Part shown: one piece after another, positions 13,242-26,515 of the stretch | How positions within the stretch are numbered: position 1 is the first letter of the stretch | Layout: every line of letters begins with the position of its first letter | Assembly (NCBI GenBank): GCA_008692225.1 | Contig: VICG01000004.1 | Span: 124,001-188,000 of the forward strand | Length of the DNA: 64,000 nt | DNA from: Monilinia fructicola | Lineage: Eukaryota; Ascomycota; Leotiomycetes; Helotiales; Sclerotiniaceae | Reading direction: 5' to 3' | Notes under the pieces: generated by a model | Databases searched by the model: none | Told to the model about the DNA's origin: nothing | Seen by the model: the letters and a program-made list of their open reading frames with translations, nothing else | Made by a program: the position numbers and the translations under genes

Positions 13242-14710
13242 TTTGATAGATGATAATGGAGAAAAGTTTTGGATGGGATAGTGATTTTCTTAAAAGCTGA
13301 CGTATGAGTATGTGAGGTGGTTACCTAGGTATCGACTGATAGATATTATTATAGTAGAATTATTAGGGGAGAGTGTCGATCAAAAAGCATTCTGTGATTG
13401 TCATACGCAATTCAAATTAGAGGCGCAAGGATATGACGATGATGAGTGGTTGTGACTGGTGCTTGCAGGTGGCTTATGAAGGCGGCATCAGCCGAGTGAA
13501 AAGAGAATGGATGATGATTCGACCGGCAGATGGAGTGAGTGAGTGGTGCTCTGGTGAGTGAGATATCCTTGTCGCAATGATTAGTGATATGGGGAAGGGT
13601 TTGAAAGGTTGGAGAGGAGTCGAATGATGATGGGATGGTTAGTTGATTGGTTGGTTGGCTGGTTGTATGTGAGTGTATTCAATAGAAGTGATGATTGATG
13701 GATGGTATTAAGAATGAGAATGAGAATGAGAACGATGAGAATGATGAGAATGATGATGATGAGTAAGCAACAAGTCGTCGCAGGCAGTTCTTCCTTTAAT
13801 TACCTATGAAGGTGTGAAGGTGTGAAGGTGTGAAGGTGTGAAGGTGTGAAGAATGAAGTTGCCCTATGGTCTTCTTGTCTTATTGTCCTGATAGAACTAG
13901 AACTAATATGAACGAGAGAGGAATCATTTGCCACGCGGACAGTTCTAATCAAAGAGTTGAATGGAAATGACTGGAATGACTGGAATGACTGGAATGACCT
14001 CGAATAGATTTATATCCATAACCATCTGGGCATAACCACCGGTGACCCTTACCGCACGTGATATAGCGAATAGGGCAGGTACGTAACGTAGGGTTGTGGA
14101 GGGGCAGGTACTACTCCGTACTGCAGGTAGGAGGGAAAAGTAAAGAAAAGAAAGAAAGAAACTGCACCCCAGGTGTCGGAGGATCGGAGGTTCAGAGACT
14201 CCGTGATGCCGCGATTCCATGATTCATCAACCGTCTTATCTCGTCTCCGATAACATGTCTTATCGATTATCAACATCACGCGCCATGAGCCACACATCAC
14301 ACCTCACCACCTCACACATCATGTAACTGTAAAGCTGTCCTCTTTACTGCGTGCAAGGATTGACACCGTCAAATCTTCTGAGAATCGAGAATTGAATACT
14401 TGTCAACAAGACAAATTTAATTAATATAAAGGGATATAAAAGGGTTTGCTATTAGTCTTAGGTATTGCAACATTGTTCCAACCGTATATTATAATATATT
14501 GTTGTCTCGACACTTGGACTTAGAATCGTTGTGGACAGATTCTATGTAGGATATCTGAGACGTGCATACTTTAATTGGCTTCCCTTGCTATATATTTCTT
14601 TGTTTGGTCCTGAACCCTCCACTCCCTCAATCTTCCCCTCTTGAATACATCATTTCTCTCAGCAGCTTCACTTCATCTCAGCAATCAAGATTGCTACACC
14701 ACAACATACA
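13242..14710. other. Divergent intergenic region between GNAT gene and lhs1
   Basis: It carries promoters for both flanking genes. A TACCTAGGTA palindrome lies at 13,322-13,331, ~80 bp upstream of the GNAT start. Tandem repeats are an 8-bp unit GGTGTGAA (13,811-13,850) and a 10-bp unit GGAATGACTG (about 13,972-13,998). Pyrimidine-rich sequence precedes the lhs1 start. No other gene was seen. Confidence 0.6.
13811..13850. repeat. 8-bp minisatellite GGTGTGAA x5
   Basis: Five perfect head-to-tail copies of GGTGTGAA, between the GNAT gene and lhs1. Confidence 0.9.
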
Positions 14711-17700
14711 ATGGCTCCCCTTTCAAGGAGTTCTTCTGGAAAGATACTCTCTTCTCCCATTCTCGCCATATTATGTCTATTTTACATCTTCACTTCCACA
14801 GCACTGGCTGCGTCGGCAGTCTTAGGTGTGGATATTGGCACTGAATATATCAAGGCAGCTCTCGTAAAACCTGGTATTCCCCTCGAAATCGTCCTTACAA
14901 AAGACTCTCGACGAAAGGAAACATCCGCCGTTGCCTTCAAGCCTTCAAAGAACCCAGTCAGCGGATCGTTCCCCGAAAGAGTATACGGTTCAGATGCGGT
15001 GGCTTTGGCTGCACGATTTCCGGGAGATGTTTACCCCAATCTTAAGCCTCTCTTGGGATTAAAGACGGACAATCACATCATCAAGGACTATGCAACTCGA
15101 CATCCCGCTTTACAATTGGAGACGGAAAAGACCAGAGGCACAGCAGCTTTTCGAAGCGGTGCCTTTGCGGCAGATGAGCAACCATGGTCTGTAGAGGAAA
15201 TTTTAGCCATGGAATTGCAAAGCATTCAAAAGAATGCTGAAGCTCTAGCAGGCAGCAAGGTGAAGGATTTGGTTATTACTATTCCAACTTTCTACACCAC
15301 TGAAGAGAAGAGAGCCGTTCTTTTGGCGGCAGATTTGGCTGGACTTCGAGTTTTGGAATTGATCAGTGATGGATTGGCTGTCGGTCTCAACTATGCCACA
15401 ACCCGAACATTCCCAAGTATTAACGAAGGAGGAAAGCCAGAATACCACATGGTTTTTGATATGGGTGCTGGATCGACCAAGGCTTCAGTCTTGAAATTCC
15501 AAGGACGAACCGTGAAGGATGTTGGAAAATTCAACAAGACGATTCAAGAGGTCCAGGTCCTCGGCAGTTCATGGGATAGAACACTTGGCGGTGATGCTTT
15601 GAACGCGGTGATCGTTGATCATATGATTGCGCAATTTGTCGAATCTCCAAAAGCAGAAAAGGTATCCGCGACTGCTGAGAAGGTCCAGGCTCATGGAAGA
15701 GCTGCGGCGAAATTGTGGAAAGAAGCTGAACGCCTAAGACAGATTCTTAGTGCCAATGCCAACACCCAAGCCAGTTTTGAAGGACTTTATGAAGATGTTG
15801 ACTTCAAATACAAGATCAGCCGAGCAGAGTTCGAGACACTTGCCGAATCCCATGCTGCTCGAATTGGCACAGTGATCGAGGAGGCTCTGTATTTGGCTGA
15901 TATCGAGATAACAGACCTGGACTCTATCATCCTTCATGGAGGTGCCATCAGAACCCCCTTTGTTCAGAAAGAGCTTGAGAAGATTGCGGGCGGGCCCGAA
16001 AAGATCCGCACCAATGTTAATGCCGATGAGGCGGCCGTTTTTGGTGCTGGATTCAGAGGTGCTGGTCTCAGCCCTTCCTTCAGGGTCAAGGAAATCAGAA
16101 GTTCTGATGGTGCTTCTTACGCGGCTGGTATCAAATACATTGATATACACAAGAAGCCCAGACATCAAAGATTGTACGAAGCAACCACAAAAGTTAATTC
16201 TGAGGAACATTTCATCTTTGAAAATCATGAGGATTTCACCATTGATTTCTATCAACATGTTGCATCCGCAGAGAGAGTATCCCCAGGATCTGCAGAGAAA
16301 GAATTGAAAGCCATCACTACTCAAAATTTGACTGAGTCTGTAGCTCTTCTGAAGGAGAAACACAATTGCGACAACAAGGATATCCGAGTCAAATTGAGCA
16401 CTCGTCTGAGTCCGGTCAATGGTGAAATGGAGATTTCGGGACTTGTTGTTCATTGTGAAGCCGAGGAGCCAGAAAAGGAGAGTATGGTTGATAGCGTCAA
16501 GGGACTATTCGGATTCGGAAAGAAAGACCAAGCCCCATTATCAGAGGATAGTGCAGAATCTATCAACAGCTCTAGTACTACTGAAAGCTCTACTACATCC
16601 ACTAGCACCACATCATCTGCTAGCTCCTCCAAATCCGCTTCCGCATCAGCTAAGGAGGTCACAAAGAGCAAAAAAGTACTGGGTCGTGATTCCATTGAAG
16701 TATGAAACCCAACTTAAAGGTATCCCGCAATATCCAGAGTCCGAGATCACCAGAATGAAGGACCGTATTGCTGCGTTTGACGACTCAGACCGATCTCGTC
16801 GTCTACGCGAAGAAGCCTTGAACCAATTGGAAGGATTCACATATAAAGTAAGAGATTTACTTGACAATGAAGCGTTTGTCGCGGCATCCACCGAGACCGA
16901 ACGTTCAGATCTTGAGGCCAAATCCAAGGCCGCAAGTGAATGGATCTATGCTGGTGGGGCAGATGCCTCCCGTGATGAACTCAAAGCCAAACTCAAGGAA
17001 ATGAAAGACATCGTGACACCCATCGAAAAGCGAATTGAAGAAGCTGCCGGTCGACCTGAACATGTAAGATCTCTGAATGAAGCTCTTGAGCAGACCAAAT
17101 CGTTCATTGCGGGTATCAAAGAGCAAATCAAAAATGAGACAGAGGCTCATTCTTCCTTTAGCGCCTCAAAATCTAGCGCCTCAGCCAATCCCAAGACCAC
17201 ATCGATATCATCAATGGTGATTGATGAATTCGGCAATCTTGAAGATGAAGACCTCGCCGGGCCTCCCTCATCCACGGTAACCGCCGCCCCCGAAGAAGAG
17301 ACTTTGGCGCCACCTGTTTACACCGAAGCCGATCTCGTCGGTGCGCAAGAACTCTACGACAGCGTCTCTAAATGGCTCTCTGAAGTTCAAGAGCAACAAG
17401 AAAAGCTTCCCGCGACCGCTGATCCTGTACTCCTCAATAAGGATCTTGCGGAAAAGACCAAGCAATTGCAAGATATTGGCGTAGAACTCATCATGAAGAG
17501 CATGAAGCAACCATACAAATCTGGCCGCAAATCTGAAAAGCCAAAGAAATCAAACACAAAATCCAAGTCCAAATCCAAGTCCAAGTCTAAGAAGTCTAAG
17601 AAGACTGGTACAGCAAACTGCAGAAGAAGCAGACCCAACCCTTGATTTTGGTTTCGGAGGTACAGATGGAAAAGCTGGCAAAGGATCAGAGGCGGAAGAG

Positions 17701-17841
17701 GGGGAGCCTTTGTACAGGGAAGGGACGCCTGGTGATATGCCTAGCCAAGAGCAGATACAGGAGGCGATTAAGAAAGCGGAGGCGATTAGAGCTTCTAGGG
17801 AGCAGAAAGCCAAGGAGGATGTCAAACATGGTGAATTGTAG
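14711..17841 (+). CDS. lhs1: ER lumenal Hsp70-like chaperone Lhs1/GRP170, two frameshifts
   Basis: Large Hsp70-family protein of the ER lumen; family members act as nucleotide exchange factor for BiP/Kar2 and as holdase in protein import and folding. The start at 14,711 gives an N-terminal signal peptide (hydrophobic ILAILCLFYIFTSTALA, cleavage likely after ALA). The actin-like ATPase domain follows: VLGVDIGTEYIKAALVKPG (phosphate 1), VFDMGAGSTKASVL (phosphate 2) and ILHGGAIRTPFV (adenosine motif). A Ser/Thr-rich acidic linker (about 16,550-16,650) is typical of the GRP170 group. The long alpha-helical C-domain (RMKDRIAAFD onward) and a Lys/Ser-rich tract end with HGEL, an HDEL-like retrieval signal. 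The frame shifts at GGG 16,681-16,683 and AAA 17,615-17,617, each like one extra base. Corrected length is about 1,042 aa, normal for the family. No intron. Sequence error is more likely than loss of this conserved gene. Confidence 0.85.
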
Positions 17842-18688
17842 ATTAGGGTTAGATGGTAAAAGGGATACGATCTAGAAAGCTAGCTTTCGGCCTGCTATTC
17901 TTCCCTAGTCGTTTGTATGATGGAGGCTAGATAAGAGGTATACTACACTGAACTACATTAAACATCTGTCATTAATTGCATTTAAGCGTTGTCTTCTTGT
18001 TATTTTAAATCAAAGAGATTTTTGGGAACACTGTTCTTGTTTTTTTTTGGCTTGGTTACTGATCATATATGTGCATTGTTATTGGGGAGTATCAGACTCA
18101 CGGCTAACTAGCTTACCTATTGTTTACATACATACTCATTCATAATTAGTATGTATATTCACATCATCATTCATCATTTCTATCAACCCAACTCACATTT
18201 TATATATATCATACGTCTCATCTCACCATCCATGATCCATCTCAGACACGATAAATCACGCTGCATTGGTGTTGGTGTTGGTGTTGGTTGTTTACGGGGC
18301 GCAGTTCGGTGGATAGGTAGTATTGCTCCTGCGTGTTGCCGTGCTGTGCTGTGATGTGCTGTGATGTGCTAATCAATGGAAATCGAACTTCTGAACTCAT
18401 TGTATAAGAATATGGCGTGTTTCTTTGCATCAAAAGCTTCACCATTGCAATGTTCATGGCAGTTTGGAATTATTTTGTTTGACTTGATTTGCTGTGATTT
18501 ATTTTTTATTCATTTTCATTTGATAAATGCAATGTTGGTGGTTGCAATGTGTTAGCCTATGTGACAAATGACTTTCCGAGCGGCTAACTCGGCGTCTGAA
18601 AAATATATACAAGATGAAGGATGTCGCTACTGCGTTCTGTTCTGTTCTGTCTAACCCTGCTGTCCCGTGGTCCCATGTCCACCACCTC
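17842..18688. other. Convergent intergenic region
   Basis: Lies between the 3' ends of lhs1 (+) and the xylanase gene (-), so it should hold both terminators. It has a GTTGGT hexamer run (about 18,267-18,290) and a GTGCTGTGAT-type repeat near 18,340-18,370. No gene recognised. Confidence 0.5.
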
Positions 18689-19427
<739 letters not shown>

Positions 19428-19532
19428 GTTGAAAACTTTGTAGATTGCCTTGAGCGTAAACTTGAAGGGGGAAAGTGATGAAGGGATGAGGAATGTAGGA
19501 TGATCTCTTCTCAACTTGAAGAGCAGATCCAA

Positions 19533-19540
19533 CTTATATA
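19533..19540 (-). promoter_or_regulatory. TATA box of the GH11 xylanase gene
   Basis: TATATAAG on the minus strand about 105 bp upstream of the xylanase start codon, at a reasonable distance for a fungal promoter. Called from position and sequence only. Confidence 0.45.
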
Positions 19541-22500
19541 TCACATCACGTCGCTTACACACCCCCCTTCATCTCATCTCAATCCAGGCAGTGTTCGTCT
19601 CAAGCCGGGAGTGAGCGATATACCAGGCAAACTCTAAACCGAATCACAACATGCCACCAACCCATTTAGGCAAAAGTGCAAGATAATTGCCATTGTAGAG
19701 CCGCAAGACCGCCTCGAGCTTGTCAACAGCTTCTTTGATCTTCTCCACCACGAGCTCGGCTCTACGATACTGAGCCCACTAGATCTCTACACAAAACGAC
19801 TCTATTCTGTACCTGCCAATAAATATCCCTGGCCGTCCCACATATCCATCGGTCATCTGCAGAATGCGAGCAAGGGACTACCCCGCATGGTAACCTAACG
19901 GTTTTCAAAACACCTGCAATTTCGGACGAATTGCTCGATGGAGATGATTGGACGATTGGGACCAAACACGCCGCGGATTGCAAATGGCAAAGGGGAATGG
20001 GGAATAGCATCATACATGCAGACTATCATGCTATGCATGGCGCAAAGTAGTCGTCGATGTACGGAGTAGAAGTACCGGCGTTTGAGCCCCGCTAGCTCAT
20101 GCTGACCAATCGACCCAAGAACGCTACCAAAACCTTACGATAACGGTCGAAAACCTAAAGGTCGAAACGGTGTATGTACTTCCCATTTGGGAAGTGCTAA
20201 TCTACGAATAGGTCCATGGTACGTTGTCAAGCTGTCAACCACGCTTTCCACAAAGTATAAGCGTGATCGTGTGATAAAGACAAGCGTTTCGCACGCGAGA
20301 GAAAATAGATTGAAATGCTTAAATTTTTGAACTTTTTTTGGGGCAAGCTATTATCGTTATTATTATTATTGATTCAAGGGTTGAGAGGTCCACCTTTTCA
20401 GAATGTTTCACTACAGATGGTGTAGATGGGAATTAACCTTATTGGTGCACACGGTACGGGGCTCGCCCACGTCCATGTCCACATCCTGACACATGTACAC
20501 AGAGACCTTTGGTACTGTAAGGTAAGGTTACCATTCTTTGGATCGAGTGCCGAAATGTCCGGATAAATGTGCAGAGAGATGGATCGATTCGGAAAAATAT
20601 AAGAGAATGCCAAATATCATATATTCCGTGTATACAATACCAGTGCTTGAATCCTTCATTCGGTGGCACGGGATTCAATTTATGCGGTCTAGTTTAGGTC
20701 TAGTTTATCTCTAGCCGAGGTCTAATCCCCGTCTAATCCACGTCTAGATTGTATTGTACCTGTACAAGCGAATCTCTAATTAATTAATGGCCGATGACTA
20801 GGTAGCTAGGTAAGCTTAATCAACTGATACAGTACAGTAATTATCCGGATATGAAGGGTCTCGCGAAGAGTAGGTAGGTGTGTGATTGGTGGTACTGTAC
20901 AGTACAGTATTTATATATACTTTACTGTATATAACCTTATATGAGAGAAACTTTATTGAGATCGTCGGTGTAAGCGTTTAAGGTTAATTCTAATTAATCA
21001 TAATTTCACCCGAGGGGAATATACTCGAGTAATACGAATTATACAGTACAAGTCGAGAGAATGTCATGGAATCGAACCTCACACCATTCAATAAAGTACA
21101 ATAAAGTATAATATACAGTACTATACAAGTCAATATCCAGCACTATATAATACAGTAAGGTGACACAATACAATAAATGTACTCATTATTAATTTAGCAC
21201 AATATTGGTCAAAAGTCAAGACCAAGAACAAGAGGCCATGCTATGCTATGCTATGTATGCTATGTATGCTATGCTATTCCATGCCATGCCACCACCAAAA
21301 AAACGTCGCCATGACACTTCTGACTCATGCGACCGACAAGCACAAAAATACAGTTTCCCCATAGCTAATAACGACCAGGAACCCATCCGGTGAGAAAGTT
21401 CGGAAGGGAGGCTGCAGAATATCTATGCCGGAAGCTGAAAAGATGACGTCGGTTCGCCTGCCATTTGCATAACATCTCGACCTCCATGCTCGAGATGCCA
21501 TACCCACCCGGAATTTATCAGCCTCGAGCGTGCGTTCTGTGAGACGCATGGCAGTGAATTCGAGATTCGAGAGACCCGTGGACTCTTCGGACTGCATCGC
21601 TTCAGCCCGTCAGCCAGCATCCATCCATCCTCCATCTGACATACATAATAATTGCGTGACCCGCGGCCGCTCTCTGACTCGGTCATGGATCTGATCATGA
21701 GCGACGTCGATGGTGGTCATCGATCCCTCGCGATCGGTGACGAGCCCTCATCGTGCCGAAGCACGATTCCGCGAAGAATGCCTACCTCTTTGTGAGAATA
21801 ATGCGCGACGGCGTCGTGCCGTCCGATCAAGTGAAGGCACCGCCGCAGAGATGTGTGTAGCACAGCATGAAAACGTCGCGTCGCAGCCTCACCGGTGCCT
21901 TTGGGGAGGTCTTGTTTGTGGGGGCTGAAGGGTGGAAGATCAGTCGTGGCATTGATGAAGATTGTTTTTCTTCCTGCACATTTCCCTTTGTTTTTTGTTT
22001 CTTTCCGAGTCCGTTGCATTCTTCGCATCGTATCTCCGTCTCGTTGGTCAACGTACGTTCGACATAGCTACATAGCTACATAGCTACACGGTACGTTTTA
22101 CATAGCTACACAGCTGTCCTTCTCAAACAGGGGTACAAAACGAGAAGACTTTCGCCATCTCTTCGATACCCCAGTCTCGAAGCACATCTCGATAACATGT
22201 GTGAGAAAATTCGCAAGAATTATCACTGTACGCGCTGTAATGCGCACCGCTTTGTCGGTCGATACAAAGTTACATATCGATGCCACTATTGGAGTTGGAG
22301 AGAGAATAATTGTAGACGCGGCAGGATGCGACGTCTGGAGGTTACGAGGAAGGAGGGTTTGTGCGAACAGTGTCGCTATAATCCGCTGAGTTTAAGGTGC
22401 TGATTGAGGGGTGTCGTGAAGTGGGCTATGGCGGAGAATCGACGTCGAATGGGTGTGCTAGACGGATGGTGCTGAGTGAAGTTTGAGTGGAACAAAGAGA

Positions 22501-24058
22501 GATGGACGTTTTTGTAATGATGGGTGTGCGTGTGCATGGTCGGGAAAGAGTGTTAGGTCTGCGTCTTGAGTATAGATTGGATATCGAATTGGAATGAGCT
22601 CGAGGATGTTCTCGTTTAGAGACATCTTGTGTAGAGACATAACCCCTGGGGACCTCGGAATTCGCTTAATGCTTGATGTATGATGATGTACGATTATATG
22701 TTCTGTTCAAGTGTGTTGCCACTTTGAGTTGAGATGAGATACAGCATGGTATTAAAAAGATATACTATGCCGTACCTTAAACATATCATGTTCCATGAGA
22801 AGAGATATTTCGTATGTGAGGTTCCATTTCCTGTCAGCAAATTATTGGCAGTTCAAGCATCGAAGTATCGTGGTAACAAAGTGATAGGATAACTATATAC
22901 ATTCCATTTCGCACCATTCCACTCTACGCATTCCATCTAATAAATACCATCAAATATAGCCAAAACCCAACTGTATAATCTTTCCTCTCGTCTCCTCCTA
23001 ACTGGGAAACTGGCTGGCATGGCCCATACAGTTGGAATAGGCTTTTGGTTGAATAGGCTTTTGGTATTACGGTCTGATGTAAGATGTCGAAGTGTGTTTA
23101 TTTATGAAGTTTCGAATTACCTAAAGTATGCATGCATGCAACTTTCGAAAATCTCATATCTATTTCAGACAGAGTAGTGGAAAGGTAAATTTAAAGATGA
23201 TTGATCATATATAGAGAGCAATCATAATTTATTTTCAAAATTTCCAAATACTATACTCGCTCAGATTTACATTCAAACTGCAATATTGCGGGATTAGGGA
23301 CTTGGGCTTGCATACGAAATACTCGAATATGGCTCTTGTTTTTGAGGTTTTGAGTATACTCGTATTCGATCATCATATAGGATTGTGTATTTAGTCCTGA
23401 GCTAAGTACGTTTACATACATCTAGCGAGGTTTCTATGATATGAATGATTACTACTACTGCTACTCCCAATTCCTTCCCTATTCCCCTCCCCTATCAAAA
23501 CCACAATCACAGATATCCAATATGGGATATCGAAAGCCAATATATACATACATATGTGTATATATATACCTAGTAAACAAACCCAAATCAACACTTCAAC
23601 CCACAATCCGCATCATTGACCTTCTTAACCACCAATCATTCCTTCACCTACCTCTATCAAATATAATCTAACGATCGACGAACGAGGAATCCATAAACGA
23701 AAGAATCCCGAAGCAAAAAGAAAACATAGCCCAAGCTTTTCATGTAAAGGAGAAATTCCAAGGTATTCACGATGGATCTTCAAGGTTATTTTCAGGTAGG
23801 TCGAAGAATGCAGAGGATTGAAGTAGTTTTGTATTTCTTGTTTCTTAAACCTGGTTCCTTAAATATGATTTCTTCTTATCCCCGGAATGGGATCAAGGTG
23901 ATATGATTAATATCAGACCATAACCACAATCCACAATCACAATCCACAATCACAAGCCCAAGCCCAAGCACCGACATCGCAAACAGCAAACAGCAAACAG
24001 CAGCAACCCAACCCAATCCACGGCCACAAAAACCCAACATCCGACAAAGATCCCCCGC
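19541..24058. other. Long intergenic region, at most one small gene
   Basis: About 4.5 kb without a recognisable large gene. Segment 20,830-21,180 repeatedly contains TACAGTAC/GTACTGTA-type sequence. A CTATG pentamer array lies at about 21,236-21,277. GC content rises between 21,400 and 22,400, where several overlapping frames of 60-100 codons are open on both strands but show no known domain. One small Cys-rich frame is listed separately. The rest is AT-rich non-coding sequence. Confidence 0.5.
22197..22403 (+). CDS. Possible small cysteine-rich protein
   Basis: A 68-codon frame with eight cysteines at residues 2, 11, 14, 29, 39, 56, 59 and 68. It includes two CxxC pairs (CTRC and CEQC), a basic centre and an MCE.. 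start. Many ascomycete genomes encode short MC-starting proteins with paired cysteines that look metal-binding, and this could be one. There is no signal peptide, no clear promoter and no intron. An open frame of this length can arise by chance in a GC-richer patch. Function unknown. Confidence 0.25.
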   Translation: MCEKIRKNYHCTRCNAHRFVGRYKVTYRCHYWSWRENNCRRGRMRRLEVTRKEGLCEQCRYNPLSLRC

Positions 24059-26515
24059 CTACCCATACAAAACCCTCACGCCACCCCTCCCCTTCTCAGG
24101 AAATGGCAAAAACATATCGCTCACCACATCGACATCCCTGCGATCCGTGTCCACCAAGCTCTGCACCTCGTAGCGTCTAAAGATGGTGGCGAGCGTGAGG
24201 AGGATTTCCGCGCGCGCGAGGTTGATGCCGGCGCAGGAGCGGGATCCTTTACCGAAGGCTACCATGTATTTTTCGAGGGATCTGTCGAGGGTGAGGGGTT
24301 GGGGAGAGGGAGAGGGAGAGGCAGAGGGGGAGGGGGAATGTAGCCAGCGGTAGGGGTTGAAGGTTAGGGGGAGGGGAAGATAGTGGGGTCTTGGTGGATG
24401 TGGATTGAGGTCATTGAGACGGGGGTCTGTGGGGGTTGATGACGGTTAGCGAATGGGGCTAAGGAGGGGGAGGGGGGGGAGGACTTACGCCGGCGGGGAT
24501 CTCCCAGTTTTTATACGTCATGCTTTCGTATGGGGAGATGCGAGGGAGACGAGTGGAGACGCCGTAGGAGAGTCTAGGGTGGGTGCGGTTAGAAAATTAG
24601 GTAGTAAGTAGTTAGTAGTAAGAGACATGCGAGAAGACTAATCGACTGAAATAACTAGATACATACCTCAATCCCTCATTAGCGACAGCGTTCAAGAAGG
24701 GAAGGGCTTCTAGATCCTTCAGATTGGCTCTTGCGTATCGATCTGGCATCGCCTCTTTTAACTCGTCTCTTAATGTTTTCAATAGCTGTGGATTATCGAG
24801 GAGATGAAAATGCGTATTCTACGCAGACCACGTCAGGTTTTGTCTTACCAAAAGGAAAAGAAAAAAGGGGGGAGAGGGCGGGGGGGAGCAGAAAATAACT
24901 GATGGGATAAAAATCAGGATGCATCATCTCACAGTAAGCATATTAGAAACGGTATCCGAGCCCGCCCCAATGATAACAAAAGCCTCCTCAAAAAGACGCG
25001 GGTATTCCTTCTCGGAAGGCGGGATTTCATCAGACTCCAGCAGCGCATGAACGATCGTGTCCTGAAGTCCATTTCCCTTGTCGGGATCGAATTTATAGTT
25101 TCCCTCGATGATATTCTTGGTATCGACTTCAATGGCCTGTGCACCGAACATGATGTTAGGACGCTGAACGCTTCGTTTCCATTGGCGCGAGAGGGCACGA
25201 ACTCACCTTTCGAAAATCCATGAGGAGTGCGAAGCCCGGTTTGGTGATTTGGAGAAACCAACGGGGGAGTCCGAGGGCAATGGGGAAGATGATGGGGAAT
25301 TGGGTGAGGAGGTGTCCCATCTTGACGGTTTCGGCGATCGTTTCTACCCAGAGGGGGGAGAAGTTGGGGGAATCGAGATGGTTCCAGGAACGATTCAGTG
25401 CGTACTGCGTGGGACGAGGGTTAGTTTAATGGTGCATGAAGGTTATCAACGAGCTATTTTAATGGGGTACGGTACACTGCAGTGAGAAAGTGAGGGTGCT
25501 GGGGGGAATGGGTGAGATAAATCTTGTCTCATACCAGAGTAATCACATCGGTGATGAAGCATTGATAAACAATCCTCATATTCAACTTCTCGCCCTTCTC
25601 CCTAAATTCCTCGATTCGGCCACATAGTTTATCGAGCATGTCGAGCAACATGGGTTCTAATCTCGCAACAGTTTGCTTGGAAAGATACTTATTGAGTGCA
25701 GCGCGACGGTCCCGATGAAGTTTATGATCTATGCTTCCGAATCCCGAGAGAGGAAGCTGGAAGCGATCGAGAAAGTACTTGTACTTGTGGCGGACTTTGT
25801 GTTGGGAATAGAGTTCTTCATAGAAGGCGGGATCGTAGACGTGGAGTTGATGTGGTGAGATGCGGATGATGGGGCCTGGAAGGGTGGTTAGTAGCTGGGT
25901 TGTGTGAAGCTTGTCTTGGTGAGATTGGTTTGGAGATCTTTGAGATAAAAAGTACTAATAGTAGCTATAGGTAGAAGGGAAAGGGGAGATAGAGAAAAGT
26001 AGAGCCAAAAACTCCAATGAGATGAAGGTAAAGAAACAGGATGAGATGAATGCCAGTGGACCTCATACTCATAACAATAGAGGGGATTAAAAATGCAGCA
26101 ACTCCAAACCCATAATACGATTCAACCAAGAAATCCATAACAAAAAGTAGAAAACATACCATAAACCTTATGCAGCTCTCTTATCTTAAAAGTATACTGC
26201 CCCTCAAGCCAAACATCATAATAAAATTCATACCTAAAACGCAACACGCGGATTAGTCCCAGCATTCAAGAGCCACACCTCTACATCTCAACTCAGAGAT
26301 CTCCCTCCCACCTCTCTCCACTCCCACACGGATGACCAGCACAAGAGCAAAACCCCAACAACATACCAAAGACTCGCCGCGGCCAACTTCGGGCCCGGAA
26401 ACTTCGCCAAGGGAGAAAAGTAAAGGCGATAAATAACCAAAGCGACCTGATACAGCACCAAAGACAAAACAAGGACCAAGATCAAGTGATCCCACAACGG
26501 TGCCAGCACGCCCAT
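24059..26515 (-). CDS. Cytochrome P450 monooxygenase, eight exons, one frameshift
   Basis: Membrane-anchored haem monooxygenase, probably of secondary or xenobiotic metabolism. Exons: 26,367-26,515, 26,160-26,233, 25,535-25,875, 25,207-25,404, 24,933-25,136, 24,667-24,818, 24,489-24,573 and 24,059-24,426. They join in phase to about 523 aa. The N-terminal anchor ([19 protein letters not shown]) is followed by the proline hinge FPGPKLAA. Next come [20 protein letters not shown], the I-helix AGSDTVS, a K-helix ending in [16 protein letters not shown], and the haem loop [10 protein letters not shown] with the Cys ligand. The style recalls the CYP58/trichodiene-oxygenase-like clan; this is uncertain. 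A Ser-Pro repeat interrupts the segment before the haem loop (about 24,300-24,340). A base appears missing in the G4 run at 24,373-24,376, which otherwise puts a stop in exon 8. No biosynthetic neighbours are visible. Confidence 0.85.
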
